A stretch of 64,000 nt of DNA from Elephas maximus indicus (GCF_024166365.1 NC_064839.1:38886378-38950377); one strand, 5' to 3'. Shown: positions 9,673 to 21,425, counted from the first letter of the stretch. The notes: a model not told the origin generated them from the sequence alone. Translations and numbers: made by a program.

Positions 9673-11735
9673 AAGGACAAGAATCATATGATCATCTCAA
9701 CTGATGCAGAAAAGGCATTTGAGAAAGTCCAATATCCATTGTTGATAAAAACTCTGAGCAAAATAGGAATAGAAGGGAAATTCCTCAACATAATTAAGGG
9801 CATATGTACAAAACTAACAGCCAACATTATTCTCAATGAAAAGAGACTGAAAGCATTCCCCTTGAGAATGGGAACCAGTCAAAGATGCCCTTTATCACCA
9901 CTATTATTCAGTTTTGTACTGGAAGTCCTAGCTAGAGCAATAAGACAAGAAAGGGAAATGAAGGGCATACAAATTGATAAGGAAGAAGTAAAACTATCCC
10001 TGTTTGCAGATGACATGATCATATATGTAGAAAATCCCAGAGACGCCACAAGAAAGTTACTGGAAGTAAGGAGAATTCAGCAAAGTAGCAGGGTACAAGA
10101 TCAACAATGGGAACTCCAAAAAGGAAAACAATACCATTTACAATAGTCCTCAAAAAGATGAAATACTTAAGAATAAATCTAACTAGGAACATAAGATGAT
10201 GAAATACTTAAGAATAAATCTAACTAGGAAAAAGATGAAATACTTAAGAATAAATCTGACTAGGAACATGAAAGTCTTATACAAAGAAAACTACAAAACA
10301 CTGCTGCAAGAAACCAAAAGAGACCTACATACCATGTTCATGGATAGGAAAACTTAACATTGTAAAAATGTCAATACTTCCCGAAGTGATCTATAAATAT
10401 AATGCAATCCATATCCAAATTCCAACAACATACTTTAATGAGATGGAACAACTAATCATCAACTTTATATGGAAAGGAAAGAGGTCCTGGATAAGCAAAG
10501 CACTGTTGAAGAAAAAGAACAAAAAAGGAGGCGTCACACTCCTGGATCACAGAATCTACTATACAGCCACCGTAGTCAAAACAGCCCGGTACTAGTACAA
10601 TGACAGACACATGGATCAATAAAACAGAATTGAAACCTTGAACAGGTGACCTTTGACAAAGGGTCAAAGCCCATCAAATGGGGAAGGAAAGTCTGTTTAA
10701 CAAATGGCGCTGGCAAAACTGGATATCCATTTGTAGAAAAATGAAACAAGATCCATATCTCACACCATACATGAAACCCAAATCAAAAGACCTAAATATA
10801 AAGCCCAAAACTATAAAGATCATAGAAGGAAAAATAGAGTTAATGCTAGAGGCCCTAATGCATGGCATAAGTAGCATACAAACCATAACTAACATTACAC
10901 AAACACCAGAAGATAAGCTAGATAACTGGGATCTTCTAAAAATTAAACACTTATGCTCATCAAAAGGCTTCACCAAAACAATAAAAAGAGAACCTACAGA
11001 CTGGGAAAAAAAAATTGTCTGTGACAAATCTGACAAAGGTCCAATCTCTAAAATCTATAGCAAGATCCAACACCTCTACAACAAAAAGACAAATACACCA
11101 AATAAAAAATGGGCAAAGGATAAGAACAGACATGTCACCAAAGAAGAGATTCATTCAGGCAGTTAACAGGCACATGAGGAAATGCTCGAGATCACTAGCC
11201 ATGAGGGAAATGCAAATCAAAACTACAGTGAGATACTTTCTCACCCTAACATTACTGCCACGAATAAAATAAAACAAAACTAAACAGAAAGTAACAAATG
11301 TTGGAGAGGCTGTAGGGAGCTTGGAACTCTTATGCACTGCTGATGGGAATGTAAAATAGTACAACCGTTTTTGGAAAACGATATAGCACTTCCTTAAAAA
11401 GCTAGAAGTAGAGATACCATACAGATCAGAATCCCACTCCTAGGAATATATCCTAGGGAAATGAGAGCCATAATATGAGTAGACATATGCACACCCATGT
11501 TCACTGCAGCGTTATTCACTATAATAAAAAGATGGAAACAACCTAAGTGCCCATCAACAGATAAATGGATAAACAAACATGGTACATAAGCACAATGGAA
11601 TACTATGCAATAATAAAGAACAATGACGAATCTGTGAAACATCTCACGACATGGATGAATCTGGAGGGCATTACGCTGAGTGAAATAAGTCAGTCACAAA
11701 AGTTCAAATACTATATGAGACCAATATTATAAAAA
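9673..11735 (+). pseudogene. L1 ORF2 remnant
   Basis: Largest readable piece is 9688-10146 (RT palm; F-A-D-D encoded at about 10003-10014), followed in other frames by 10368-10595, 10678-11166, 11015-11272 and a C-terminal stretch to about 11735. Frame changes, stops and the 33-bp triplication at 10157-10266 disable it. N-terminal endonuclease and the first part of RT are missing through 5' truncation. Confidence 0.88.
10157..10266 (+). repeat. 33-bp unit repeated three times inside L1 ORF2
   Basis: Copies at 10157-10189, 10198-10230 and 10234-10266 of a unit beginning gatgaaatacttaagaat. Spacers are 8 and 3 bp. Copies 1 and 2 are identical; copy 3 has one change. Normal L1 has the unit once. 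Confidence 0.93.
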
Positions 11736-13599
11736 CTCATGAAAAGGTTTACACACAGAAAGAAAATCTTTGATGGTTAACTAGACAATAGATAAGTGGT
11801 AACTTTGGTGAAGGGTAAGACAGTACAAAATACTGGGAAAGTCAGCACAGCTTGCCCAAGGCAAGGTTATGGAAGCTTTGTAGACACATCCAGACTGCCT
11901 GATGGACCAAATTACTGGGCCGAGGGCTGGGGACCATGGTCTTGGGGGAAAACTAGTTCAATGGCATAACATAGTTCATAAAGAAAATGTTCTACATCCT
12001 ACTTTGGTAAGTAGCATCTGGGGTCTTAAAAGCTTGTGAGTGGCCATCTAAGATATTCTACTGGCCCTGCCTCAGCTGGAGCAAGGGAGAATGAAGAAAA
12101 ACAAAGACACAAGGGAAAGATTAGTGCAAAGGACTACTGGACCACAACTACCTCAGCCTCCACCGGAGTGAGTCTAGACTACTAGATGGTACCCAGCTAC
12201 CACTACTAACTGTTCTGACAAGGATCACAATAGAGGGTCCAGACAGAGTGGGAGAAAAATGTAGAACAAGATTCTAACTCACAAAAAAAGACCAGACTTA
12301 CTGATCTGACAGAGGCTGGAGAAACCCTGAGAATATGGCCCCTGGACACCCTTTTAACTGAGTACTGAAGTCACTCCTGAGGCTTACCCTTCTGCCAGAA
12401 ATTAGATAGGCCCATAAAACAAAACGAGACTAAGTGGGCAGACCAGCCTGGGGCAAGGACTAGAAGGTAGGAGGGGACAGGAAAGCTGGTAGTAGGGAAC
12501 ACAAAGTCAAGAAGGGGAGAGTGTTGACATGTTGTGGGGTGGCAACCAGTGTCACAAAACATCTCATCATGGATCAGTCTGGAGGACATTATGCTGAGTG
12601 AAGTAAGTCAGTCACAAAAAGACAAATATTGTATGAGACCACTATTATAAAAAGTCAAGAATAGGTTTATACACAGAAAGAAACATTCTTCGATGGTTAC
12701 CAGGGATGGAAGGGAAAGGAAGAGAGAATTACTAACTAGATAGTAGATAAGTGTTAATTCTCATGAAGGATAAGGCAATACACAATATGGGGGAAGTCGG
12801 CACGATGTGACCAAGGCAAAGAAAGACACTGAGAGGTATGCAAGAATAAAGCTGTAACATATAAAATCCTGCAACAGCACTAGTAACAATAATTTGGGAG
12901 TAGATACATAAGCTAATATGTATGCCAAATAGGTGGGGGGGGGGTCAAGAGTACACACGTGCACATATATAAGTATGGTTGTGGATATTTCTACATATGT
13001 ATTTGTAAATGCTACATATATACTTATATATATAATACAGCATATGGAGGGCACAGTTATACAAACTGCTTATACACTGGAACTGAACTACGGGACGTGA
13101 AGGCTAAGGACTATAGTCTTGGGGGACATCTGGGTCAGTTGACAAAACACAATTCATAAAGATAATGTTCTACATTCTAGCTTGGCGAGTAGCATCTGGG
13201 GTCTTAAAAAGCTTGTGAGTGGCCATCTAAGAAGCAACTATTGGTCTCTTCCAGCCTGGAGCAAAGGAGAACAAAGAAAATTAAACTCTCAAGGAAACAA
13301 TTAGTCCACAGGACTAATGGCCCACATGAACCACATCCTCCCCTAACCTGAGACCAGAAGAACTAGATGGTGGCCAGCTACCACTACTGACCACTCTTAC
13401 TAGGATCACAATAGAAGGCTGCAGGTAGAATGGGTAAAAAATGTAGAACAAAATTCAAGTTAAAAAAAAAAAGACCAGACTTACTGGTCTGAAAGAGACT
13501 GGAGGAACCCCCAAGACTATTGCCCCAAGACAGCCTTCTAACTTGAAACTATAGATACTCCTGGAGACCACCTTTCAGCCAAATAATAGACCCAAATGA

Positions 13600-14174
13600 A
13601 AATCCACTGCTGTCGAATCTATTCTGACTCATAGCAACGGTATAGGACAGAGTAGAACTTCCCCATAGCGTTTCTGATACCTTTGAATTGTGGTGTTGGT
13701 GAAGAATATTGAATATACCATGGACTGCAGGAAGAATGAACAAACCTGTCTTGGAAGAAATACAGCCAGAATGCTTCATAGAAGCAAGGATGGTGATACT
13801 TTGTCTCACATACCTTGGACTTGCTATCAGGAGTGACAAATCCCTGGAGAAGGACATCATGCTTGGTAAAATAGGGGGTCAGTGAAAAGAGGAAGACCCT
13901 TAATGAGATAGATTGGCACAGTAGTTACCACAATGGGCTCAAGTGTGGCAACAATTGTGAGGATGATGCAGGACCAGGCAGCGTTTTGTTCTATTATACA
14001 TAGGGTCGCTATGAGTTGGAACTGATTTGGCAGCACCTAACAACAACAACAACAAATCTTTACAGAAGCAGGCTGCCACATCATTCTCCTTCTGCTGAGT
14101 GGCTGGTCAATTTGAACCAGTGACCTTTCAGTTCGCAGCTGAGTGCTCTAACCACTGCACTACCAGGGCTCCTA
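13600..14174 (-). mobile_element. AfroSINE split by an RTE fragment
   Basis: Tail half at 13600-13681 and head half at 14055-14174 ('actgcactaccagggctcc'). The two halves fit together as one SINE once 13682-14054 is removed, apart from a few bases lost at the joint. Confidence 0.8.
13682..14054 (+). mobile_element. RTE (BovB-like) 3' fragment inside the SINE
   Basis: Encodes the last part of the RTE protein ('tttgaattgtggtgttggtgaagaata') and ends with the RTE tail 'agggtcgctatgagttgg' and (aac)n. 5'-truncated. It lies in a SINE that lies in an L1 3' UTR, three layers deep. Confidence 0.88.
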
Positions 14175-14490
14175 AATAATAGGACTCGACGGCACTGGGT
14201 TTTTGAGTTATAAAATAAATAATAACATCTGTGAAGAATGCGCTCCTTAGAACAATCGACTGACTACAGGAGATCAAAAGGGCAACATTTGCCCAGAACT
14301 AAAGATGGGAAGATAGGGAGGGACAGGGACACTGGGTTAATGGAAACAGGGAGCCCAGAGAGGAAATGGGGAGAATGCTGACACATTGTGGAGATTGCAA
14401 CCAGTGTCAGGAAACAATTTGTATAAGAATCATTGATTGGAAAATTAATTTGCTATGTAAACTTTCACCTAAAGCACAACAAAATGTTTA

Positions 14491-14513
14491 AATATATATA
14501 TATATATATATAT
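14491..14513. repeat. (TA)n microsatellite
   Basis: Uninterrupted run of at/ta dinucleotides directly after the L1 3' terminus, probably grown from its A-rich tail. Confidence 0.9.
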
Positions 14514-14728
14514 TTTGCAAACATTGACTACTTTGAATTGTCCAGGCCAGTTTTCTGGTAGAATGCCCCATTTTCTGGATTTGGCCCTCTTTTTTTGCCT
14601 CATGATTAAAAAATCAGTTGCTGTGTGGAGTCTTTTCCAACAGGCCTTTCTTCTGAGGTGCCTCCCAGAAGACTCAAACTTCCAAGCCACACATGTTAAC
14701 TGTTAATTGCATCACCCAGGGACTCTTG
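14514..14728 (-). mobile_element. Ancient repeat copy 2 (right part) and AfroSINE
   Basis: 14514-14605 resumes the ancient repeat broken at 9672. From about 14608 to 14728 is a minus-strand long-form SINE with worn tail, head 'catcacccagggactc' at right. Confidence 0.6.
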
Positions 14729-14889
14729 CCTCATTAAGAAATTCAAGTTAAACATTAACCTGTTTATCAGTGCTGAAGTGTACTTCCCAATGCACTCCTC
14801 TAGGAGGCACACAATACCTGTTTGTTCCATGACTGGTGTTGCTAAATTCAATCTCTTGTTTAAGGTGGTGTCACAGCATAGAGCTGTGA

Positions 14890-15088
14890 TGTTGTTAGTT
14901 GTTGTTGAGTCAATTCTGACTCATGGCGACCCCATGTGTGCAGAGTAGAACTGCACCATAGAGTTTTCAAGGCTGTGACCTTTTGGCAGCATATCACCAG
15001 GCTTGTCTTCTGAGGCACCTCTGGGTGGGTTAAAACTGTCAGCCTTTTGCCTGGTAGTCAAGCACTTAATCATTTATGCCTCCCCACT
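14890..15088 (-). mobile_element. AfroSINE, long form
   Basis: Tail 'gttgttgagtcaattctgac' at left, body with 'accttttggcagcatatcacc', worn head at right. Confidence 0.83.
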
Positions 15089-15254
15089 CTGCGTTTCAGT
15101 GATGGAAGGATTAAATGAAGGATGCATGCAAGGGGTCTCACCTATAGCTCTTATTGCTTGCCTGTTCCCTTTCAACCTTGGCTTTGGGGTAAATACACAA
15201 GATTTCTGACTAAACTTACCACAAATGCCTCTTGGTGGAACTTGGTGGAGTTGA

Positions 15255-15630
15255 CTTGAGACTAATTTTTATATTATGAAAATTTTGAAACATACACAAA
15301 GTATAATGAATCTCAGTGTACTTATCACCCCATTCCAATGATTATCAGCATTTTGCCAAGTTCATTTCTTACCTTTTTTTTCTGGTGCATTTTAAAGCCA
15401 ATCTCAGACATTGTATAATTTCACTCATAAATGCTTCGGTATGCATCACTTACAGAGAGGGACTTTAAACACACAGTCATAATGCCATTATCACACCTAA
15501 CAAAATTTAAAATGTTTTAGTGTCATCTAATAATCAAATCATATTCAAAGCTTTGGAATTACTTTTGATCTCTACCATTTGAGCCCCTCTTCTTTTTTTC
15601 TAACACACTGATCCCTGACTTCTACAGGCG
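15255..15630 (-). mobile_element. Ancient L1-like repeat, copy 3 (uninterrupted)
   Basis: Runs 'attttgaaacatacacaaag', 'ttatcagcattttgccaag', 'taaatgcttcggtatgcatc', 'acctaacaaaatttaaaatg', then a T-rich tract at about 15589-15600. Copies 1 and 2 match this order but are each broken by an L1, so this copy serves as the intact internal reference. Family name and strand uncertain (L1ME-like 3' end). Confidence 0.5.
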
Positions 15631-15754
15631 CCATTTGGGAAAAAGGCTCACGTGTGAGTTCTCCTCAGCCCACTGGTCCAGTTTGGCAGGTGAGTCCTAG
15701 TGGCAGATGCACATTATTGGAGGTGTTAGGTGCTGGTCAGTATGTCCAGAAATT

Positions 15755-15926
15755 GCTGTATTGCTTCTCAAACTGTGACGTGCACATCAGTCACCTGGGG
15801 GTCATGTGAAAACTGCAGATTCTGATTCTGTAGGTCTGGAGTGGGGTCTCAAATCTTGTATTTCCCAACAACTTCCCAGATAATGGCAATGATGCTGGTT
15901 TGCAGAACATGCTTTGAGCAGCAGAG
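15755..15926 (+). mobile_element. MER5-like hAT fossil
   Basis: Shows 'gcttctcaaactgtg', 'tcacctgggggtcatgtgaaa', 'attctgattctgtaggtctgg' and 'catgctttgagcagcag', the order of the MER5A family with its inverted ends. Confidence 0.75.
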
Positions 15927-15939
15927 TACTTCATGAAAG

Positions 15940-16489
15940 GCAAAACCTTGACATTTTGGATATATCATCTGATAGGAAGGAAACACGCTAAGTAATGTCA
16001 AAGTTCCTTCTAGCACTTAAATCCCCTGAGTCTTTGGTTTTTAACATCTAGCAGCTGCAGAAATAACAGAACACAACGACTATTCCTATATCTCGGAAGA
16101 AGAAAAGCAAGCTAGAAGTACAAAACAAAACTTGAAACAACCTGATAAACTGGGGTAGGTTTGTTCCAATTTCTCTTGAATAATCAACAATCTCAGAGTC
16201 TAGTTCCACGCAATGGAAGGATTACCCAGAGTGTCACTGGGATGTTGTTCTTACCTGTTTGTGAAATTTGTTTCGCTAGACAGCTAGATATGTAGTTAAA
16301 AGCACAGACAGACCAGACTATGGAGGTGTGGCCTAAGAATTTGTAGCAAGCTCGTGGGTAATGGAAGCCTGGGCACCTAAAGTTTGAGAATAGCTGCCTT
16401 AGCAGTAATAGTCATGAGAAATGGGAAGAGTGGTTAGAAAGTTTCAAACAATTTAGTTGTGCTTTAATCTTAGATTTATCATGTTGGTG
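15940..16489. other. No gene seen
   Basis: Unique-looking sequence; no convincing open frame or repeat. Confidence 0.5.
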
Positions 16490-16640
16490 TGGAATTTGGT
16501 CAGCCGTTGAATATTTACTGAGCATGTTCTATGTGGACAACAGATACATCCTAGTGATGGTGGTGGGGAGACAAAAAATGCTTAAAAACATGCTAACCAA
16601 CGACAATTTCAGGTACTGAGAAGTGCTGTAAAGAATTGTA
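16490..16640 (-). mobile_element. L2 3' end fragment
   Basis: 'tatttactgagcatgttctatgtgg' followed by '...ggggagacaaaaaatg' and '...gagaagtgctgtaaag' matches the order of the inverted L2 3' end also seen at 52290-52460. Confidence 0.5.
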
Positions 16641-16799
16641 AAAGAATTAAAATGGTTTCCATTTTTCCTAGATTCAATCTTTACCTCCTTTCCTCTTTCT
16701 TCTTATTTTCCTTTTTTTTTTCTTCTCTCTATCACTTTTCTATCTCCTCCTTCCTTGAACCTTAACTGGCATTAAACAGTTAATAGACAACCAACGAGG

Positions 16800-17625
16800 C
16801 TTATAAAAAGAGCTCTCAAAAGAACTGTTTCAACAGCTGCCAAAATAAGATTATGCAATGATCCTGAGAAAGAAGCATAAAAAGCCAAACATATCCCAAC
16901 CATTCCAACTGCAAAGTTTTGCAGCATTTCCAGATAACACCAGCATCAGGCTGGAGGCTTCTCCCAACTTACGTAGCTGCAGGGGCTGACAAACCTAAGG
17001 TCAGTGGTCAGACATCAAGCTGCTGGCTTACGGGCTATAGGCTGACGAATCCAAGACTGGCAGGTGAAGCGGCAGGGTGCTGGCTTACAGGTTTTGGAGA
17101 CCTAATAATCCCAAGATTGGCAGGCAGTAGAGCAGTCCAATGGCTCAAGTCCCAAGAGCTGGAGGTCAGATGATAATGAGCCAGATGCAGGAATCAGAGC
17201 AAGCAGCCTGCTATCTTGCATGCCTCATGCATGCGAAAGCCGGGCACTGAATGAGGAAGACTGAAGAGCAATCGACGACTTTGAATTATGGTGTTGGCGA
17301 AGAATATTGAATATACCATGGACTGATAGAAAAACAAACAAATTTGTCTTGGAAGAAGTACAGTCAGAATGCTCCCGAGGCAAGGACCGTGCAGCGTTTC
17401 ATTCTGTTGTACATAGGGTCGCTGTGAGTCAGAACCAGCTTGACGGCACCTAACAACAACAGCGCTTAAGGAACCACATCCCGAGACAACACCACAGCCA
17501 CATACCCTTCTCTTCCACCGACTCTAAGACAACTCCAGTCCTGTTTCAGCCCAGGGAGTTACCTAATTTTCAGGCGCTACCTGATGCACATCAGCTGAAT
17601 AAAACCTTAATCTCTGTCGGAGTCA
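16800..17625 (+). mobile_element. Possible LTR-like element split by an RTE fragment
   Basis: 16984-17150 carries two to three degenerate ~57-bp units ('ggctgac.aa.cc.aag' ... 'tgctggcttac.gg'). After an RTE insertion at 17250-17460 comes a block ending with a polyadenylation signal aataaa at about 17598-17603 and 'ggagtcacgctgactg', which is the kind of ending seen in retroviral LTRs. I could not find TG...CA ends with a duplication, and a small plus-strand frame at 16919-17173 only follows the repeats. The LTR idea is weak. Confidence 0.3.
17250..17460 (+). mobile_element. RTE 3' fragment, internally shortened
   Basis: Homology begins at about 17250 ('gaggaagactgaagagcaatc') and covers 'tttgaattatggtgttggcgaag'. 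It then jumps from 'cagaatgctcc' to 'gaccgtgcagcgtttc', skipping about 200 bp present in other copies, and ends with the tail and 'aacaacaac'. Confidence 0.83.
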
Positions 17626-17914
17626 CGCTGACTGTTTTTTAATCTTTGACAGAATATAAAAGAGATCATTTAAAGGAGAAGGGGCTGCTTTAGCTGGGGT
17701 GATGAGGCAAAATGTCTCTGAGGCCTCATTTGAATTGAGACCAAATAATGAGAAGGAAGCCACCTAGATATAATTTGGAATAGAATGTTCTAAGTAGGAA
17801 CTGCAGGTGCAAATACCTGGAAATTGGTAGAAAGGAGAGAGCATGCATGAGGGTGAGTGAATGAGGAGAGGAGCCTTGTGGTTTGGGAAGGCCCTGGAGG
17901 TTTTTGTTTTGTTT

Positions 17915-18226
17915 TGCTTGTTTGACCAGGTTTGTTGAGATACACTTCACTCACCATACATTTCATCCATTTAAACTGTACAGTCGAATATCCTTTTTGG
18001 TATACTCACACAGTTGTGCAACATCACTATGACCTAATTTTAGAACATTTTCATTACCCCTCAAATAACTTTGTATCCATTAGTAGTCCCTCTCCGTTCC
18101 CCACTTCCCCAAGTTGCTGGCGATCACTAATCTACTTTCCAAAGAGTTTTTACAGAGTCAGCTATTCTGGACCTTTAATAAATGGAATCATACATTTTGT
18201 GGTCTTATTGTGACTTCTTTCATTTG
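17915..18226 (-). mobile_element. Old L1M 3' UTR
   Basis: Inverted L1M 3' end: 'gttgagatacacttcactcacc', 'cacagttgtgcaacatcac', 'aatggaatcatacattttgtgg'. The full-length RTE that follows is inserted next to its end. Confidence 0.7.
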
Positions 18227-18227
18227 T

Positions 18228-21200
18228 CATTGTTAGGTTCCATCGAGTACTGCCGACTTACAGCGACCCTGTGTACAACAAAACGGAACACGGCCGGGAC
18301 CTGAGTCACCTTCACAATAGTTGTTATGTTTGAGCCTATTGTTGCAGCCATTGTGTTAGTCCATCTCGTTGAGGGTCTTCCTCTTTTTCCCTGACAGTCT
18401 GTCTGCCTTACCAAGCATGATGTCCTTCTCTAGGGACTGATTCCTCTTGATACCGTGTCCAAAGTAAGAGAGACGAAGTCTTGCCACCCTCGCTTCTAAG
18501 GAGCATTTCGGCTCTACTTCTTCCAAGACAGATTTGTTGGCTCTTCTGGCAGTTCATGGTGTGTTTAATACTCTTTGCCACACCATAATTCAAAAGCATC
18601 AGTTTTTCTTCAGTCTTTATTTATCGTCCAGCTTTCACAAGCATATTAGGCAATTGAAAATACCATGGCTTTGGTCAGGCTCATCTTAGTCCTCAAAGTG
18701 ACACCTTTGCTTTTTAACACTTGAAAGAGGCTTTTTCCAGCACATTTGCCTAATGCAAAATGTCATTTGATTTCTTGACTGCTGCTTCCATGGGTGTTTA
18801 TTGTGGATCCAAGTAAAGTGAAATCCTTGACATCTTCAGTATTTTTTTTCATTTATCATGATTCGTTTATTGGTCCAGTTGTGAGGATTTTTGTTTTCTT
18901 TGTGTTGAGGTGTAATCCACACTGGAGGCTGTAGTCTTTGATCTTTATCAATAAGTACTTTAAGTCCTCTTTGCTTTCAGCAAGCAAGGTTGTGTCATCT
19001 ACATATTGCAGGTTGTTAGTGAGGCTTTCTCCAATCCTGATGCTATCTTCTTCTTCACGTAGTCCAGTTTATAGGATTATTTGCTCAGTTTACAGATTGA
19101 ATAAGTATGGTGAAAGGATACAACCCTGATGCACACCTCTCCTGATTTTAAACCATGCAGTATCCCCTTGTTCTGTTTAGACAACTGCCTCCTGGTCTAT
19201 GTACAGGTTCTGCATGAGCACAGTTAAGTGTTCTGAATTCCCATTCTTCGCAATGTTACCCTTAATTTGTTATGATCCGCACAGTTGAATGCCTTTGCAT
19301 AGTCAGTAAAACACAAGTAAACATCCTTCTGGTATTCTCTCCTTTTAGCCAAGATCCATCTGACATCAGCAATGATATCCCTCATTCCACATCCTCTTCT
19401 GAGTCCCACTTGAATTTCTGGCAGTTCACTGTCGATGTACTGCTGCAGCCATTTCTGAATGATCTTCAGCAGTATTTTACTTGCATGTGATATTAATGAT
19501 ATTGTTCAATAATTTCTACATTGGGTTGAATCACCTTTCTTGGGAACAGGCATAAATATGGATCTTTTCCAGTCAGTTGGCCAGGTAGCTGTCTTCCAAA
19601 TTTCTTGGTGTAGATGAGTGAGCACTCCCAGCACTGCATCTGTTTGTTGAAACATCTCAATTGGTATCCCATCAATTCCTGGAGCCTTGTTTTTTGCCAA
19701 TGCCTTCAATTCAGCTTGGACTTCTTCCTTCAGTATCATTGGCTCTTGATCATATGCTACCTTCTGAAATGATTGGACGTCAACCAGTTCTTTTTGGTAC
19801 AGTGACTCTGTGAATTCCTTCCATCTTCTTTTGATGCTTCCTGTGTTGTTCAGTATTTTTCCCATAGAAACCTTCACAGTTGCAACCCAAGCCTTGACTA
19901 TTTTCTTCAGTGCTTTCAGCTTGAGAAATGCTGAGCGTGTTCTTCTCTTTTGGTTTTCTAACTCCAGGTGTTTCAAACATCATTGTAATACTTTACTTTG
20001 TGTTCTCAAGCTGCCCTTTGAAATCTTCTATTCAGCTCTTTTACTTCGTCATTTCTTCTGTTAGCTTTAGCAACTCTATGTTCAGGATCAAGTTTCAGAG
20101 TCTCTCCTCATACTCATTTTGGTCTTTTTTCCCCTGTGTTTTTAATGACTGTCTTGCTTTCTTCATGTCTGATGTCCTTCCACAACTCGTCTGGTCTTCG
20201 ATCATTAGTGTTCAGTGCATCAAATCTATTCTTAAGATGGTCTCTAAATTCAGGTGAGATATACTCAAGATTGTACTTTGGCTGTTGTGGGCTTGTTCTA
20301 ATTTTCTTCAGCTTGCACTTGAACTTGTATATAAGCAATTGATGGTGTGTTACATAGTCAGCCCTGGCCTTGTTCTGACTGACGATATTGAGCTTCTCCA
20401 TCATCTTTTCCACAGATGTAATCGATTTGATTTCTATGTATCCCATCTGGTGAGGTCCACATGTATGGTTGTCGTTTATGTTGTTGAAAAAGGTATTTAC
20501 AATGAATAAATCATTGGTCTTGCAAAATTCTATCATGTTATTTCTAGCATTGTTTCTATTGCTAAGGCCATATTTTCTAACTACTGATCCTTCTTTTTTG
20601 TTTCTAACTTTTTGCTTTTCAATACCAGTAATTACCAATGCATCTTGATTGCATGTTTGATCAATTTCAGAGTACAGAGTTGGGGAAAATCTTCAATTTC
20701 TTCATCTTTGGCATTAGTGGTTGGTATGTAAATTTGAATAATAGTTGTATTAACTGGTCTTCCTTGTAGGTGTAAGGATATTATCCCATCTCTAACAGCA
20801 TTTTACCTCAGGATAGATCTTGATATGTTCGTTTTGATGATGAAAAGAGTATCATTCCTCTTCAATCTGTCTTTGCCAGCATAGATGACCACGTGATTGT
20901 CCGATGCAAAATGGCCTATACAAGTCCATTTCAGCTCACTGATGCCTAGGATATTGATCTTTATGCATTCCATTTCATTTTTGACCATTTCCAATTTTCC
21001 AAGATTCATGCTTCGTGCATTCCACATTCGAATTATTAATGGGTGTTTACTGGTGTTTCTTCTCATTTTGAGTCATGCCACATCAGCAAATGAAGGTCTC
21101 AAAGCTTGACTCCATCCACATCATTAAGGCTGACTCCACTTAGAGGAGGTAGCTCTTCGCTACTCATATTTTGAGTGCTTTCTAACCTGCGGGACTCATC

Positions 21201-21425
21201 TTCTGGCACTGTATCAGATAATGTTCAGCTGCCATAAGGTTTTCACTGGCCAGTTTTTTCTGGAAGTAGATCATCAGGTCTTTCTTCCTATCCTGTCTTA
21301 GTCTGGAAGCTCCACTGAAACCTTTCCACAATGGGTGACTTTGCTGATATTTGAAATACTGGTGGCATAGTTTTTAGTTAGCATCACAGCAACATGCAAG
21401 CCACCACAGTAGGACAAACTGACAG
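18228..21425 (-). mobile_element. Full-length RTE (BovB-like) LINE, decayed
   Basis: About 3.2 kb, the size expected of a BovB-type RTE. The 5' end (ctgtcagtttgtcctactg on minus, at 21425) matches exactly in position the 5' start of the short element at 36306, which supports it as the true terminus. The 3' end is the usual tail at 18228. Non-LTR retrotransposon that copies itself by target-primed reverse transcription and whose tail is shared with the local SINEs. Confidence 0.88.
18240..21066 (-). pseudogene. RTE endonuclease/reverse transcriptase ORF, broken
   Basis: Order on minus: endonuclease start at 21066-20803 (contains WNARSMN and ILGISELKW, the AP-endonuclease-like N-terminus), linker/endonuclease pieces at 20638-20114, RT N-terminal part at 19976-19506 (with 'NKAPGIDGIPIEMFQ', the RT finger region), RT palm at 19409-19224 ('CFTDYAKAFN') and the catalytic Y-V-D-D encoded at about 18993-19004. 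Pieces are in different frames with stops between; the protein cannot be made as it stands. Confidence 0.87.

Larger units (their letters stand above)
9673..12560 (+). mobile_element. L1, 5'-truncated, ORF2 and most of the 3' UTR
   Basis: Begins inside the RT domain (aaggacaagaatcatatgatc), runs through ORF2 to about 11735 and through the 3' UTR to 12560. It has no poly(A): at 12560 it is fused to a second L1 3' end. Confidence 0.88.
12561..14490 (+). mobile_element. Second L1 3' end (ORF2 stop region and 3' UTR)
   Basis: Starts again at the end of ORF2 ('tctggaggacattatgctgagtgaag') immediately after the first copy's 3' UTR, and continues to the usual terminus 'aaactttcacctaaagcacaac'. 12835-13080 differs from other 3' UTRs here and has an AT-rich stretch and a G-run at about 12933-12943. 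Interrupted by a SINE (itself split by an RTE fragment) at 13600-14174. A SINE-tail scrap ('actcgacggcactgggttttt') lies at about 14184-14204. Confidence 0.8.

Noticed and set aside
10157..10266. CRISPR-like array
   Set aside because: Spacers are only 3-8 bp and lie inside a LINE reading frame in a mammalian genome.
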